From an uncultured Pseudoflavonifractor sp. (GTDB lineage Bacteria; Bacillota; Clostridia; Oscillospirales; Oscillospiraceae): a stretch of DNA of 43,888 bases. The number at the start of each line of letters is the position of its first letter. Positions within the stretch are counted from its first letter, which is position 1. The DNA lies in contig CANPTT010000017.1 in NCBI GenBank assembly GCA_947577065.1, positions 1 to 43,888 of the forward strand, read 5' to 3'. The translations under genes and the position numbers were made by a program. This document shows positions 33,366 through 40,664 of the stretch, piece by piece. Under the pieces are notes generated by a model. That model was not told where the DNA came from. It saw nothing but the letters and a program-made list of their open reading frames with translations, and ran no database searches.

Positions 33366-34079
33366 TTATCTCTCCTCCTCTGTCTCCCCGTTCTTCTTGG
33401 GACCTTGCGTTGTTTTGATCCACCGCTCCGCCCCCTCCGGCAGAGCGGTCATAGTCCCCACGCAGCGGTTGATATGGGTTCCCAGGGCATGGAACTTTTC
33501 CTCATAGTCGGTCATGATCCCCTGTATCCCATTGGCGTGAAGGTCTCGTGTCACCTCTGAAAGTGCAAACCCGGCCTTGGGGAACTGAAACACCGACCAC
33601 TCAAACAGGTCGTGGTTATCGGTCTTGAAGTGGACCTGCCCCCCCTCCCCCATCACCCTTCGATAGCGGAGCAAAAAGCCTGGGTGGGTAAGCCGCCGCT
33701 TGGCGTACCGGGCCCCGGGCCAAGGGTCACAGAAATTGACATATACCCGGTCTATCTCTCCAGGGGCAAAGTATTCCTCCAAATCGGCGGCGTCGGCATC
33801 AATAAAGAATACATTGTTAAGCCCCAACTCCCTAGCCCGCTCAGCAGCAATGACCATAGCGTCCGGCACCCGCTCCACGGCGATGAGCAGCACTTTGGGA
33901 TGGGCTTGCGCGGTACCCACGGTAAACCGGCCCTTTCCACAGCCCAGCTCCAAATGAACGGCCTCCGCGTCTGGCATCAACTCCCGCCATCGGCCCCGGA
34001 GCTCTTTGGGCTGCGCAACGATAAGGGTTCCACAGGCTTCCAGCCGAGGGATCAGATTGGGCTTTTTCCGCATGCGCAT
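33366..34079 (-). CDS. trmB: tRNA (guanine-N7-)-methyltransferase
   Basis: 237-residue SAM-dependent enzyme that methylates G46 in the variable loop of many tRNAs. Hallmarks: N-terminus MRMRKKPNLIPRLEACG, SAM motif LELGCGKGRF, a DADAADLEEYFAPGEIDRVY stretch, the catalytic NFCDPWPGARYAKRRLTHP, and a C-terminal TDYEEKFHALG. I start at ATG 34079 (SD AGGAAAG); the longer frame adds 89 residues translated from tRNA-like DNA. Its promoter shares a -35 box with one firing towards the tRNA-Pro-like units. No downstream partner apart from possible read-through into the YjcZ-like gene. Confidence 0.95.
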   Translation of the reverse strand: MRMRKKPNLIPRLEACGTLIVAQPKELRGRWRELMPDAEAVHLELGCGKGRFTVGTAQAHPKVLLIAVERVPDAMVIAAERARELGLNNVFFIDADAADLEEYFAPGEIDRVYVNFCDPWPGARYAKRRLTHPGFLLRYRRVMGEGGQVHFKTDNHDLFEWSVFQFPKAGFALSEVTRDLHANGIQGIMTDYEEKFHALGTHINRCVGTMTALPEGAERWIKTTQGPKKNGETEEER

Positions 34080-34110
34080 AAGGCTTTCCTCACTTTTTCC
34101 CATTTTCCCT

Positions 34111-34139
34111 AGCATACCACAGACAAGAAAATCTTGCAA
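34111..34139 (-). promoter_or_regulatory. trmB promoter
   Basis: Minus strand: TTGCAA (34134-34139), 17-nt spacer, TATGCT (34111-34116). The -35 is a palindrome also used by the + strand promoter. Confidence 0.65.
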
Positions 34140-34162
34140 TAGACGGAATTTTATCTTATAAT
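34134..34162 (+). promoter_or_regulatory. Promoter of the tRNA-Pro-like units
   Basis: TTGCAA (34134-34139), 17-nt spacer, TATAAT (34157-34162); predicted transcript start about 6 nt before the first tRNA-like unit. Confidence 0.7.
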
Positions 34163-34174
34163 AGGCTTTGTCAT

Positions 34175-34254
34175 CCGGGTGTAGCGAAGGTGGTATCGCG
34201 CTTGATTTGGGAAGATGGGTGCGGCATCCAACTACTTTGAAGTGCAAGCCCGGA
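34175..34254 (+). pseudogene. tRNA-Pro(UGG)-like unit A
   Basis: The first 37 nt (34175-34211) are identical to the 5' half of the intact tRNA-Pro at 34589, through the acceptor strand, D-arm and anticodon TGG. The sequence then leaves the tRNA pattern. A GGGTG..CATCC hairpin (34218-34230 region) follows. CCCGG plus A (34249-34254) can close against the 5' CCGGG, giving an 80-nt tRNA-sized unit without a normal T-arm or CCA. A related unit follows 190 nt later. Pseudogene, recombination scar or functional small RNA are all possible. Confidence 0.6.
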
Positions 34255-34364
34255 AACCGTTGGGAGGGTAGCTTGTTTTGAAATCTCCCGGTGCAAATCC
34301 TCGCTCCAAATTCCCCTTTGACCACATAGTCGCCCACAGACAGCAAAAATCAAAAATTCAATAT

Positions 34365-34445
34365 CCGGGTGTGGTGCAGTTGGTAGCACGGGTGGTTTGG
34401 GAGCGTGGGTGCGCCTATCCGCATCCGAAACATTGAAGCCCCGGA
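34365..34445 (+). pseudogene. tRNA-Pro(UGG)-like unit B
   Basis: Starts CCGGGTGTGGTGCAGTTGG with a proper acceptor strand, a D-arm (GTGC/GCAC) and a TTTGGG anticodon-loop segment (anticodon TGG). Its D-arm bases differ from unit A but pair correctly. After the anticodon it lacks a matching 3' stem. It has GGGTGC, 8-nt loop, GCATCC, then TTGAAG and CCCGG plus A closing at 34445 (81 nt). No promoter of its own was found; it may be read from unit A. Confidence 0.55.
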
Positions 34446-34542
34446 AGTCTCTGAAACAGCGGCGTTTGCTGGATTCTTTCCAACGACAAAACCGCTCTGA
34501 AAATCCTCTTTGACCACAGGATTGACCACAGACAAATTGAAC

Positions 34543-34571
34543 TTGCTTTTTCCTTTTCCCTCTGCTATCAT
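34543..34571 (+). promoter_or_regulatory. Promoter of tRNA-Pro
   Basis: TTGCTT (34543-34548), 17-nt spacer, TATCAT (34566-34571), 17 nt before the tRNA. Confidence 0.6.
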
Positions 34572-34588
34572 AGCAGAAAACTGAATAT

Positions 34589-34664
34589 CCGGGTGTAGCG
34601 AAGGTGGTATCGCGCTTGATTTGGGTTCAAGAGACCGGGCGTTCGAGTCGCCCCACTCGGACCA
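34589..34664 (+). tRNA. tRNA-Pro(UGG)
   Basis: 76 nt with encoded CCA. Acceptor CCGGGTG/CACTCGG (one G-U), D-arm GCGA/TCGC, anticodon stem CTTGA/TCAAG with loop TTTGGGT (anticodon TGG), T-arm GGGCG-TTCGAGT-CGCCC. Fully paired, so this is the working copy; two incomplete copies lie upstream. Confidence 0.96.
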
Positions 34665-34705
34665 AAAGCCCTCTGAAATCAACGATTTCAGAGGGCTTTT
34701 CTTTG
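34664..34705 (+). terminator. Terminator of tRNA-Pro
   Basis: Perfect 17-bp stem (34664-34680 with 34684-34700), 3-nt loop, T-rich end. Confidence 0.9.
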
Positions 34706-34788
34706 TTTATCACAGCGCAGAACTTGAGAATCCATCGTTGCAGCAATATGGCGCAAATTGGCCTTTAGGTACTTCATTTTCGCATAAT

Positions 34789-34968
34789 CTATTGTCCTAA
34801 GCAAATTTCATATACCAAGGTTTTTGCAACCTGATTACTTGTATGCGGAGAGTAAATATCTGAAATCGGATACACAATGCGAACCTTTTCATGATCCAAC
34901 GCAAATAGACATGTCCCCAAAGCTACAGGCTTTGTTGCTAAAGGAGAAATACGCCTGAGCACCTCCAC
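34789..34968 (-). pseudogene. C-terminal fragment of an unknown protein in an AT-rich scar
   Basis: An open minus-strand stretch encodes 59 residues with protein-like composition: RRISPLATKPVALGTC, then CLFALDHEKVRIVYPISDIY, ending KTLVYEICLGQ. It is bounded upstream by an in-frame stop (34975-34977), with only a GTG (34968) as possible start and no promoter or clear SD. The surrounding 34.70-34.98 kb is distinctly more AT-rich than both flanks. I do not recognise the family. It is probably the tail of an acquired gene left beside tRNA-Pro. Confidence 0.45.
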
Positions 34969-35033
34969 GCCCCATTAGGACACGCGGCACAGGCTCTTCC
35001 GCCACGCCGCCCGGAACGAAAAAGTGGCCCACG

Positions 35034-35062
35034 TTGACATTTCGGGTCCGCACGTCTATAAT
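35034..35062 (+). promoter_or_regulatory. Consensus promoter of cls
   Basis: TTGACA (35034-35039), 17-nt spacer, TATAAT (35057-35062), 36 nt before the ATG. Confidence 0.9.
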
Positions 35063-35098
35063 GCTGAAAAAGAAGCTTTGGGATGGGAGGAGCCCGTT

Positions 35099-36640
35099 AT
35101 GCGTACAGAGGAGAAAACCAATGTTCAAAACAGCGTTGGCCGGGTCATTTTTGTGATGTTGGCCCTGTTGATCCAGGTCGTGTGGCTCTATTCCCTGTTT
35201 TCCTCTCTCAACGAGTATTCCACACTGATCAGTCTGTTGTGCTCCATCGCCGCCCTGATCCTGGTACTGCGGATCTATGGCGGGTATGAGAACGCGGCGT
35301 TCAAAATGCCCTGGATCTTCCTGCTCCTGTCCTTTCCCCTGCCGGGGCTGTTTCTCTTCCTGCTGTTCGGTCGTAAAAACGTCACACGGAAAATGCGCCG
35401 CCGCTTTGAGGAGATCGACCCAAAGCTCTTGGCAGAGATACGCCAGGACCCGTCCGTGATGGCGGCCCTGGAGGCACGGGATCTGTCCGTTGCCAACCAA
35501 TGCAGGTACATCCACAGCTATGGGCAGTATCCGGTCTATCAGAACACGGACGTACGATTTTACCCAGATGCCGCAGAGGGCTTTGAGGCCCAGCTTGACC
35601 AGCTTTCCAAAGCGGAGAGCTTTATCTTTATGGAGTATCATGCCATTGAGGAGGGCAGGTCCTTTGCCCGGCTGAAGGAGGTTTTGGCCGACCGGGTGCG
35701 TCATGGAGTAGAGGTGCGGGTCCTCTATGATGACATCGGCAGCATCGGCTTTCTGGACTCCAGCTTTATCAGACGCATGGAGGACATCGGCGTCCAATGC
35801 CGGGTATTCAATCCTGTGATCCCGGTCCTGAACTTTTTCATGAATAACCGGGATCACCGAAAGATCACGGTAGTTGACGGCAAGGTGGGCTTTACCGGAG
35901 GCTATAATTTGGCGGATGAGTATTTCAATATCACCCATCCCTACGGGCAGTGGAAGGACACCGGCATCATGCTCCGGGGAGAGGCGGTAGAAGCTCTGAG
36001 CGTCATGTTCCTGGAAATGTGGAACGCCATGAAGCAGACCGATACAGACTATAGACACTACCTTCCCAAGGGGCACTTTTCCCCATCCGCGCAGGGGTTT
36101 ATCCAGCTCTATGCCGACAGTCCTCTGGACGGGATTCCCCTGGGAGAAAATGTCTATATCAACCTGATCAACAATGCCAAAAGGTCTCTCTATGTCATGA
36201 CCCCCTATCTTATCATCAGTGACGAGATGACCAGGGCCCTGACTTTGGCGGCCCAGCGGGGAGTAGACGTGCGGGTCATTACTCCCAGCATTCCGGACAA
36301 AAAGCTGGTCTACAGGATCACCCGGAGCTACTACGCCGGACTTGTTCGGGGCGGAGTGCGGGTCTATGAGTATACCCCCGGCTTTCTTCACGCCAAGCAG
36401 GTGCTCTGTGACGGGGAGGCAGCTACCGTCGGCACCATTAACTTTGACTATCGTAGCCTGTATCACCACTTTGAAAACGGAGCCTTCCTCTACGGCTTTT
36501 CCGCTGTAGAGGAGATCACCCGGGACTTTGCGGATACCCTTTCCGCTTCCACCGAGGTGACGGCAAAATATCAAGCAGGCCATAACGCCGTTCTTTGGGT
36601 GGCCCAATGCGTGATGCGGCTGTTTGCTCCCCTGCTGTAA
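35099..36640 (+). CDS. cls: Cardiolipin synthase
   Basis: 513-residue membrane enzyme of the phospholipase D superfamily that condenses two phosphatidylglycerols to cardiolipin. Two N-terminal helices (about 14-34 and 41-60) and a further hydrophobic stretch (about 70-92) precede a PLD nuclease-like core. Two HKD motifs are complete: DHRKITVVDG (His253, Lys255) and FLHAKQVLCDG (His431, Lys433, Asp438). Start ATG 35099 has SD GGGAGG; a longer frame would begin upstream of the promoter. Monocistronic with terminator. It links functionally to PlsY and GpsA elsewhere in the window. Confidence 0.95.
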   Translation: MRTEEKTNVQNSVGRVIFVMLALLIQVVWLYSLFSSLNEYSTLISLLCSIAALILVLRIYGGYENAAFKMPWIFLLLSFPLPGLFLFLLFGRKNVTRKMRRRFEEIDPKLLAEIRQDPSVMAALEARDLSVANQCRYIHSYGQYPVYQNTDVRFYPDAAEGFEAQLDQLSKAESFIFMEYHAIEEGRSFARLKEVLADRVRHGVEVRVLYDDIGSIGFLDSSFIRRMEDIGVQCRVFNPVIPVLNFFMNNRDHRKITVVDGKVGFTGGYNLADEYFNITHPYGQWKDTGIMLRGEAVEALSVMFLEMWNAMKQTDTDYRHYLPKGHFSPSAQGFIQLYADSPLDGIPLGENVYINLINNAKRSLYVMTPYLIISDEMTRALTLAAQRGVDVRVITPSIPDKKLVYRITRSYYAGLVRGGVRVYEYTPGFLHAKQVLCDGEAATVGTINFDYRSLYHHFENGAFLYGFSAVEEITRDFADTLSASTEVTAKYQAGHNAVLWVAQCVMRLFAPLL

Positions 36641-36737
36641 AGGGCGAAGAGAAGGTCAGCCGGAGGGGCCCGGAGCCGGTGCGAAACGGGAAAGCCGCAG
36701 GGGAGCCGCCTTTTGGCAGTCCCCCTGTTATAGACTG

Positions 36738-36770
36738 AGCGGATCATCCGAGGATGATCCGCTGTTTTTT
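36738..36770 (+). terminator. Terminator of cls
   Basis: 11-bp perfect stem (36738-36748 with 36753-36763), 4-nt loop, T6 run. Confidence 0.9.
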
Positions 36771-36883
36771 CGCCTTTTCCCACGTAAGCCACGGGTATGC
36801 GGCACATACTAAAAGAAGGTATCCCCTTAATCGACAAGGGGAAGCACGCCCCAACTATCCAAGGCCACAAGGAGGCTTTTCAC

Positions 36884-37666
36884 ATGTTATTTCGATCCGT
36901 GCAGGAGATCCTGCTCCCGCTTTTGGGCACTGTTTTGGGCGCCGGGTGCGTCTTTTTTGTCAAGAATACCCTCCACCCTCTCCCACAACGTGTCCTGATC
37001 GGCTTCGCCGCAGGGGTCATGGTGGCCGCCGCCGTCTGGAGTCTGCTGATCCCCGCCATGGAGCAGGCGGCAGAGCTGGGCCGCTGGGCCTTTGTTCCCG
37101 CGGTGATCGGAGCTTGGATGGGGGTCGTGTTTCTTCTCCTGCTGGACAAGACCATCCCCCATCTTCATCGGCACAGCGCCAAACCGGAGGGGCTCCATAT
37201 CCCGTGGAAGCGGACCACCATGCTGGTGCTGGCAGTCACCCTTCACAACATTCCGGAGGGGATGGCCGTCGGCGCGGTACAGGCCGGATGGACCTCCGGC
37301 CACAGCGGCATCTCCGCCATGGAGGCGCTGGCCCTCTCCCTGGGGATCGCAATTCAGAACTTTCCGGAGGGCGCCATCATCGCCATCCCCCTCCGAGCGG
37401 AGGGAATGGGAAAGAGCCGCGCTTTTCTCCTAGGCTGTCTGTCCGGCACGGCAGAACCCTTGGCCGCCCTTTTGACCCTATGGGCGGCGGGTCTCATCCT
37501 CCCCGCCCTACCCTATCTCCTGAGCTTCGCGGCGGGGGCCATGCTCTATGTGGTGGTAGAGGAACTGATCCCCGAGGCGTCTGCCGGGGAACACTCCAAT
37601 ATCGGCACACTGTGCTTTGCCGGGGGATTCACCCTGATGATGGCGCTGGATATGGCTCTGGGATAA
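36884..37666 (+). CDS. ZIP-family divalent metal transporter
   Basis: 260-residue membrane protein with about eight hydrophobic helices, importing zinc or related divalent metals. The metal-path motifs in helices IV and V are HNIPEG (121-126) and QNFPEG (158-163). A His-rich loop (PHLHRHSAKPEGLH, about 92-105) lies between helices III and IV. It is closest in look to ZupT/GufA-type proteins. ATG 36884 has SD AAGGAGG; the longer frame starts inside the leader. The leader has a small hairpin (CCCCTT/AAGGGG, 36822-36841). The gene ends 3 nt from the convergent bcp. Confidence 0.9.
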   Translation: MLFRSVQEILLPLLGTVLGAGCVFFVKNTLHPLPQRVLIGFAAGVMVAAAVWSLLIPAMEQAAELGRWAFVPAVIGAWMGVVFLLLLDKTIPHLHRHSAKPEGLHIPWKRTTMLVLAVTLHNIPEGMAVGAVQAGWTSGHSGISAMEALALSLGIAIQNFPEGAIIAIPLRAEGMGKSRAFLLGCLSGTAEPLAALLTLWAAGLILPALPYLLSFAAGAMLYVVVEELIPEASAGEHSNIGTLCFAGGFTLMMALDMALG

Positions 37667-37669
37667 CGT

Positions 37670-38134
37670 TTATTCTTCCCTCTCCAGATAGGCCAAAAGC
37701 TCCTCTGCGTTGGTATCCGGCTTTACCTTCGGCATCACCAATTCGATCATGCCGGCTTCGTCAATGACAAAGGTGGTCCGCACTACGCCCATACTCACTT
37801 TGCCGTAATTCTTCTTTTCCTGCCACACGCCGTAATCCCTGATGGCCGTGAGCTCAGGGTCGGACAACAGGATAAAGGGCAGGGCATACTTCTCGGCAAA
37901 CCGCTGGTGGGAGGCAGCGGGATCCTTACTGACGCCGATCACCACCACATTTTTCGTCTGAAACCGCGGGTAGGCCTCCCCAAAGGCGCATGCCTGTCGG
38001 GTACAGCCGGGGGTATTGTCCTTGGGATAAAAGTACAACACCACCTTTTTTCCAGCGAAGTCAGACAATGACACCTGCTTTCCATCCTTGTCCGACAAAG
38101 TAAATTCCGGGGCCCTCATACCGACTTCCAACAT
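37670..38134 (-). CDS. bcp: Thioredoxin-dependent peroxiredoxin (Bcp/PrxQ)
   Basis: 154-residue cytoplasmic peroxidase reducing peroxides with thioredoxin. The peroxidatic cysteine is Cys44 in NTPGCTRQAC and the resolving one Cys49, the PrxQ arrangement. Flanking FYPKDNTPGCT and DYGVWQEKKNYGK are typical. Its SD AAAGGAGG lies inside the end of yaaA, and start and upstream stop are 1-2 nt apart, so the two genes are translationally coupled. Oxidative stress is the shared theme. Confidence 0.96.
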   Translation of the reverse strand: MLEVGMRAPEFTLSDKDGKQVSLSDFAGKKVVLYFYPKDNTPGCTRQACAFGEAYPRFQTKNVVVIGVSKDPAASHQRFAEKYALPFILLSDPELTAIRDYGVWQEKKNYGKVSMGVVRTTFVIDEAGMIELVMPKVKPDTNAEELLAYLEREE

Positions 38135-38135
38135 T

Positions 38136-38885
38136 TTACCGTCCTCCTTTGATAAATGTATAGATATTATCCGCAGAATCCGTGGAAGAAAAACAGTAAT
38201 CCAGATCAGAAAATTCTTTTATAGCAGCGGGGTCCTTCACCCCATTTTCCGCCAACCAGCGGATCATCTGGCCCCGGGCCATTTTGCACATGGTCCCCTT
38301 TTCCACGACCCTGCCATTCCTTCGCTCCCCAAAGACACAGGTCAAAAACCGCACTCCCTGCGGCAGCCAGGGCTCCACCGCCCTGCTGTATTCCCGGGAG
38401 GCCAGGTTTACCACCAGGTCTGTCTCTTCCGAAAGCTGACGCGCCAAACGGTCGCCCCAGAAGCCATACAGGTCCTTATGTCCGTCTACGGAAAGGCGGG
38501 CCTGCATCTCCAGCCGGTAAGGCGCCACGCCGTCAAGGGGGCGCAGCAGGCCGTAAAACCCGGACAGGATCCGCACATGCTCACAAAGATACTCCAACTG
38601 TTCGCTCTCCATTACACCGGGGGCCATATAGCGGTACTGGATCCCCTCATAGGCCAAAATAGCCGGCGTCAGGCCCCGCCGCAGCTCCATCTCCCTGAGC
38701 CGTTCCACATTCAGCCTGGCAAGCGCGTCATTGCATTTCCACAGTTCCTGGAGCTCCCGGTCGGACCGGGCCCTCAAGGCGGCCCGCAGCCGCTCCGCTT
38801 CCTCAATAAACTGAGGAAGCGCCTCCACCGGGAAGCTATCCATATCCCTGTTCATCTTTTTCGCGGGAGAAATTATGATACGCAC
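38136..38885 (-). CDS. yaaA: Peroxide stress protein YaaA (DUF328)
   Basis: 249-residue YaaA/UPF0246 protein. In E. coli it limits DNA damage by keeping free iron low during peroxide stress. Family marks: N-terminal MRIIISPAKKM, a RILSGFYGLLRPLDGVAPYR block (about 105-124), a LYGFWGD site and VNLASREYSRAV. Start is GTG 38885 with SD AAGGAAGG. It is first in a two-gene unit with bcp, and a large inverted repeat sits in its leader. Confidence 0.94.
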   Translation of the reverse strand: MRIIISPAKKMNRDMDSFPVEALPQFIEEAERLRAALRARSDRELQELWKCNDALARLNVERLREMELRRGLTPAILAYEGIQYRYMAPGVMESEQLEYLCEHVRILSGFYGLLRPLDGVAPYRLEMQARLSVDGHKDLYGFWGDRLARQLSEETDLVVNLASREYSRAVEPWLPQGVRFLTCVFGERRNGRVVEKGTMCKMARGQMIRWLAENGVKDPAAIKEFSDLDYCFSSTDSADNIYTFIKGGR

Positions 38886-38913
38886 AGTCTGTCCTTCCTT
38901 TCACCGGTTCCCC

Positions 38914-38949
38914 GAAGCCCCGCGGACGGCTTATCCGTTCACGGGCTTC
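38914..38949. repeat. Large inverted repeat in the yaaA leader
   Basis: GAAGCCC (38914-38920) with GGGCTTC (38943-38949), plus an inner GGACGG/CCGTTC stem and a 5-nt loop. It lies between divergent yaaA and the NSS transporter. Confidence 0.5.
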
Positions 38950-38970
38950 TTCTTTCCACACTTCCACCCA

Positions 38971-38999
38971 TTGACTTTTCCCTCTTTGTCCAGTATCAT
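38971..38999 (+). promoter_or_regulatory. Promoter of the NSS transporter
   Basis: TTGACT (38971-38976), 17-nt spacer, TATCAT (38994-38999); predicted start about 39006. Confidence 0.7.
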
Positions 39000-39008
39000 A
39001 CTATCCAA

Positions 39009-39030
39009 GCGGCTCATTCCAATGAGCCGC
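39009..39030 (+). promoter_or_regulatory. Hairpin at the 5' end of the NSS transporter mRNA
   Basis: Perfect 10-bp palindromic arms (GCGGCTCATT 39009-39018, AATGAGCCGC 39021-39030) around CC, starting about 3 nt after the predicted transcript start and 26 nt before the ATG. Confidence 0.65.
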
Positions 39031-39056
39031 AATGACACAAGGAAAGAAGGAACGGA

Positions 39057-40412
39057 ATGGAGCGGGAAAGCTTTCGGTCCCGGATGGGATTTTTGTTGGT
39101 AAGCGCCGGGTGTGCCGTGGGCATCGGTAACGTATGGAAATTCCCCTATGTGACGGGACAAAATGGCGGCGGGATATTCGTGCTGTTTTATCTGCTGTTT
39201 CTGGTATTGATGGGCGTGCCCGTCCTTACCATGGAGCTGGCGGTGGGCCGTGCCAGCAGAAAAAGCGCCGTGCTAGGCTACAAGGCATTGGAGCCCAAGG
39301 GCGGTAAGTGGCACATCCACGGCTGGTTCTGTGTGGCGGGCTGCTGCCTGCTCATGATGTACTATACCACGGTATCCGGCTGGATGCTGGGATACTTTTT
39401 CAAGTTCACCGTCGGCACCTTTACCGGTCTGGAGGGGGCCGCCATTGACAATGTGTTCCATGCCATGCGTGCCGACGTAGGCGAGATGGTCGGCTGGATG
39501 GCCGCCACCGTACTGGGAGGCTTTTTGGTTTGCAGCTTTGGGCTTCAACGGGGACTGGAGCGGATCACCAAGGTGATGATGCTGGGTCTTCTGGGCCTTA
39601 TCGCCCTGCTGGCTGTCCATAGCCTGACTCTCCCCGGCGGAATGGAGGGTGCGAAGTTTTACCTTCTGCCCGACCTTGCGCGGGCCCTGGATGCGGGCCT
39701 TGGCAGCGTTATCACCGCCGCCATGAACCAGGCTTTCTTCACCCTGAGCCTGGGCATCGCCGCCATGGAGGTCCTCGGCAGCTACATGACAAAGGAGCAC
39801 ACCCTTACCAGCGAGGCAGTGCGCATCTGTTCGCTGGACACCTTTGTGGCCCTGATGGCGGGGCTTATCATCTTCCCGGCCTGCTTTTCCTTTGGGGTAG
39901 AGCCGGACAGCGGCCCCTCCCTCATCTTTATGACGCTGCCCAAGGTATTCCTCAACATGTCGGGCGGACGGCTTTGGGGAAGTCTGTTTTTCCTCTTTAT
40001 GACCTTTGCCAGCTTCTCCACCGTCATCGCCGTCTTTGAGAATCTCCAAGCCAACTGCATCGACAACTTTGGCTGGTCCCGAAAAAAGGCCTCCGTCCTC
40101 AACTGCCTGTTCATCCTTATCGCCAGCCTTCCCTGCGTGCTGGGCAATAACCTGTGGAGCGAGGTGCGCATCCTCGGCCGGGACGTATTGGATTTTGAGG
40201 ATTTTCTGGTGAGCAACCTGCTGCTTCCCCTGGGATCCCTTGTGTACCTGCTGTTCTGTGTCACCAAGTGGGGCTGGGGGTATGACAATTACCTGAGAGA
40301 GGCCAACGAAGGCACGGGCGTGCGGATGCCCCACTGGCTGAAGCCCTATTTCCAGTTTTTCCTTCCCCTTCTTGTTCTGGTGATCCTCATCCAGGGCCTC
40401 TTCCCGAAATAA
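39057..40412 (+). CDS. Sodium-dependent transporter, NSS/SNF family
   Basis: 451-residue membrane protein of the neurotransmitter:sodium symporter family, which bacteria use for amino acids and related solutes. Helix I carries the broken-helix sodium site SAGCAVGIGNVWKFPYVTGQ (16-35). About eleven hydrophobic helices follow, a common number in bacterial members (the eukaryotic type has twelve). Substrate unknown. ATG 39057 follows GGAAAGAAGG. The mRNA appears to begin with a perfect hairpin. Confidence 0.92.
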   Translation: MERESFRSRMGFLLVSAGCAVGIGNVWKFPYVTGQNGGGIFVLFYLLFLVLMGVPVLTMELAVGRASRKSAVLGYKALEPKGGKWHIHGWFCVAGCCLLMMYYTTVSGWMLGYFFKFTVGTFTGLEGAAIDNVFHAMRADVGEMVGWMAATVLGGFLVCSFGLQRGLERITKVMMLGLLGLIALLAVHSLTLPGGMEGAKFYLLPDLARALDAGLGSVITAAMNQAFFTLSLGIAAMEVLGSYMTKEHTLTSEAVRICSLDTFVALMAGLIIFPACFSFGVEPDSGPSLIFMTLPKVFLNMSGGRLWGSLFFLFMTFASFSTVIAVFENLQANCIDNFGWSRKKASVLNCLFILIASLPCVLGNNLWSEVRILGRDVLDFEDFLVSNLLLPLGSLVYLLFCVTKWGWGYDNYLREANEGTGVRMPHWLKPYFQFFLPLLVLVILIQGLFPK

Positions 40413-40460
40413 GGGTCCTGCCTTGACCGGCAAGGGACGTCAATAGGAGGCTTGTCACAA

Positions 40461-40664
40461 ATGAACACTTACACCATCCAGGAGCTGCAGAAGGCCAAGC
40501 GTTCCATTGCCTCCACCCTCTCCAAGTGCGAAAAGGCCCTTTTGAAGCTGACGCCGGGCCGCTCCCAGCACACCCTGACCGTCCGGCGCATCGCAGCCTT
40601 TCAGATTGCCTTGGAGCTCATTGACCGGGAACTGGCGGCCCTGGCCGGGGAGAAGTCCGTATGA
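40461..40664 (+). CDS. Small hypothetical protein, 67 aa
   Basis: Helical, basic protein starting MNTYTIQELQKAKRSIASTL and rich in Lys, Leu and Ala; no export signal. ATG 40461 is 10 nt after AGGAGG (40445-40450); TTG 40452 is too close to that SD. Its stop overlaps the start of the phosphodiesterase by 4 nt (ATGA), so translation is coupled. I do not recognise a family with a known function; it may bind RNA or act with the phosphodiesterase. Confidence 0.7.
   Translation: MNTYTIQELQKAKRSIASTLSKCEKALLKLTPGRSQHTLTVRRIAAFQIALELIDRELAALAGEKSV

Noticed and set aside
34080-34346. N-terminal extension of trmB by 89 residues
   Set aside because: It would be translated from the promoter and tRNA-like DNA; TrmB homologues begin at MRMRKKP, where an SD is present.
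34597-34613. Resemblance to a T-box antiterminator motif (AAGGTGGTATCGCG, also at 34183)
   Set aside because: It is the D-arm of tRNA-Pro and pairs correctly there. No T-box stem I, specifier loop or downstream aminoacyl-tRNA synthetase gene is present.
34700-34777. A possible minus-strand frame starting MKYLKANLRHIAATMDSQVL
   Set aside because: It runs straight into the tRNA-Pro terminator and tRNA, has no SD, and its tail is clearly non-coding.
36822-36841. A metal riboswitch before the ZIP transporter
   Set aside because: Only a 6-bp hairpin is visible; no conserved core of the yybP-ykoY (Mn) or NiCo classes was found.
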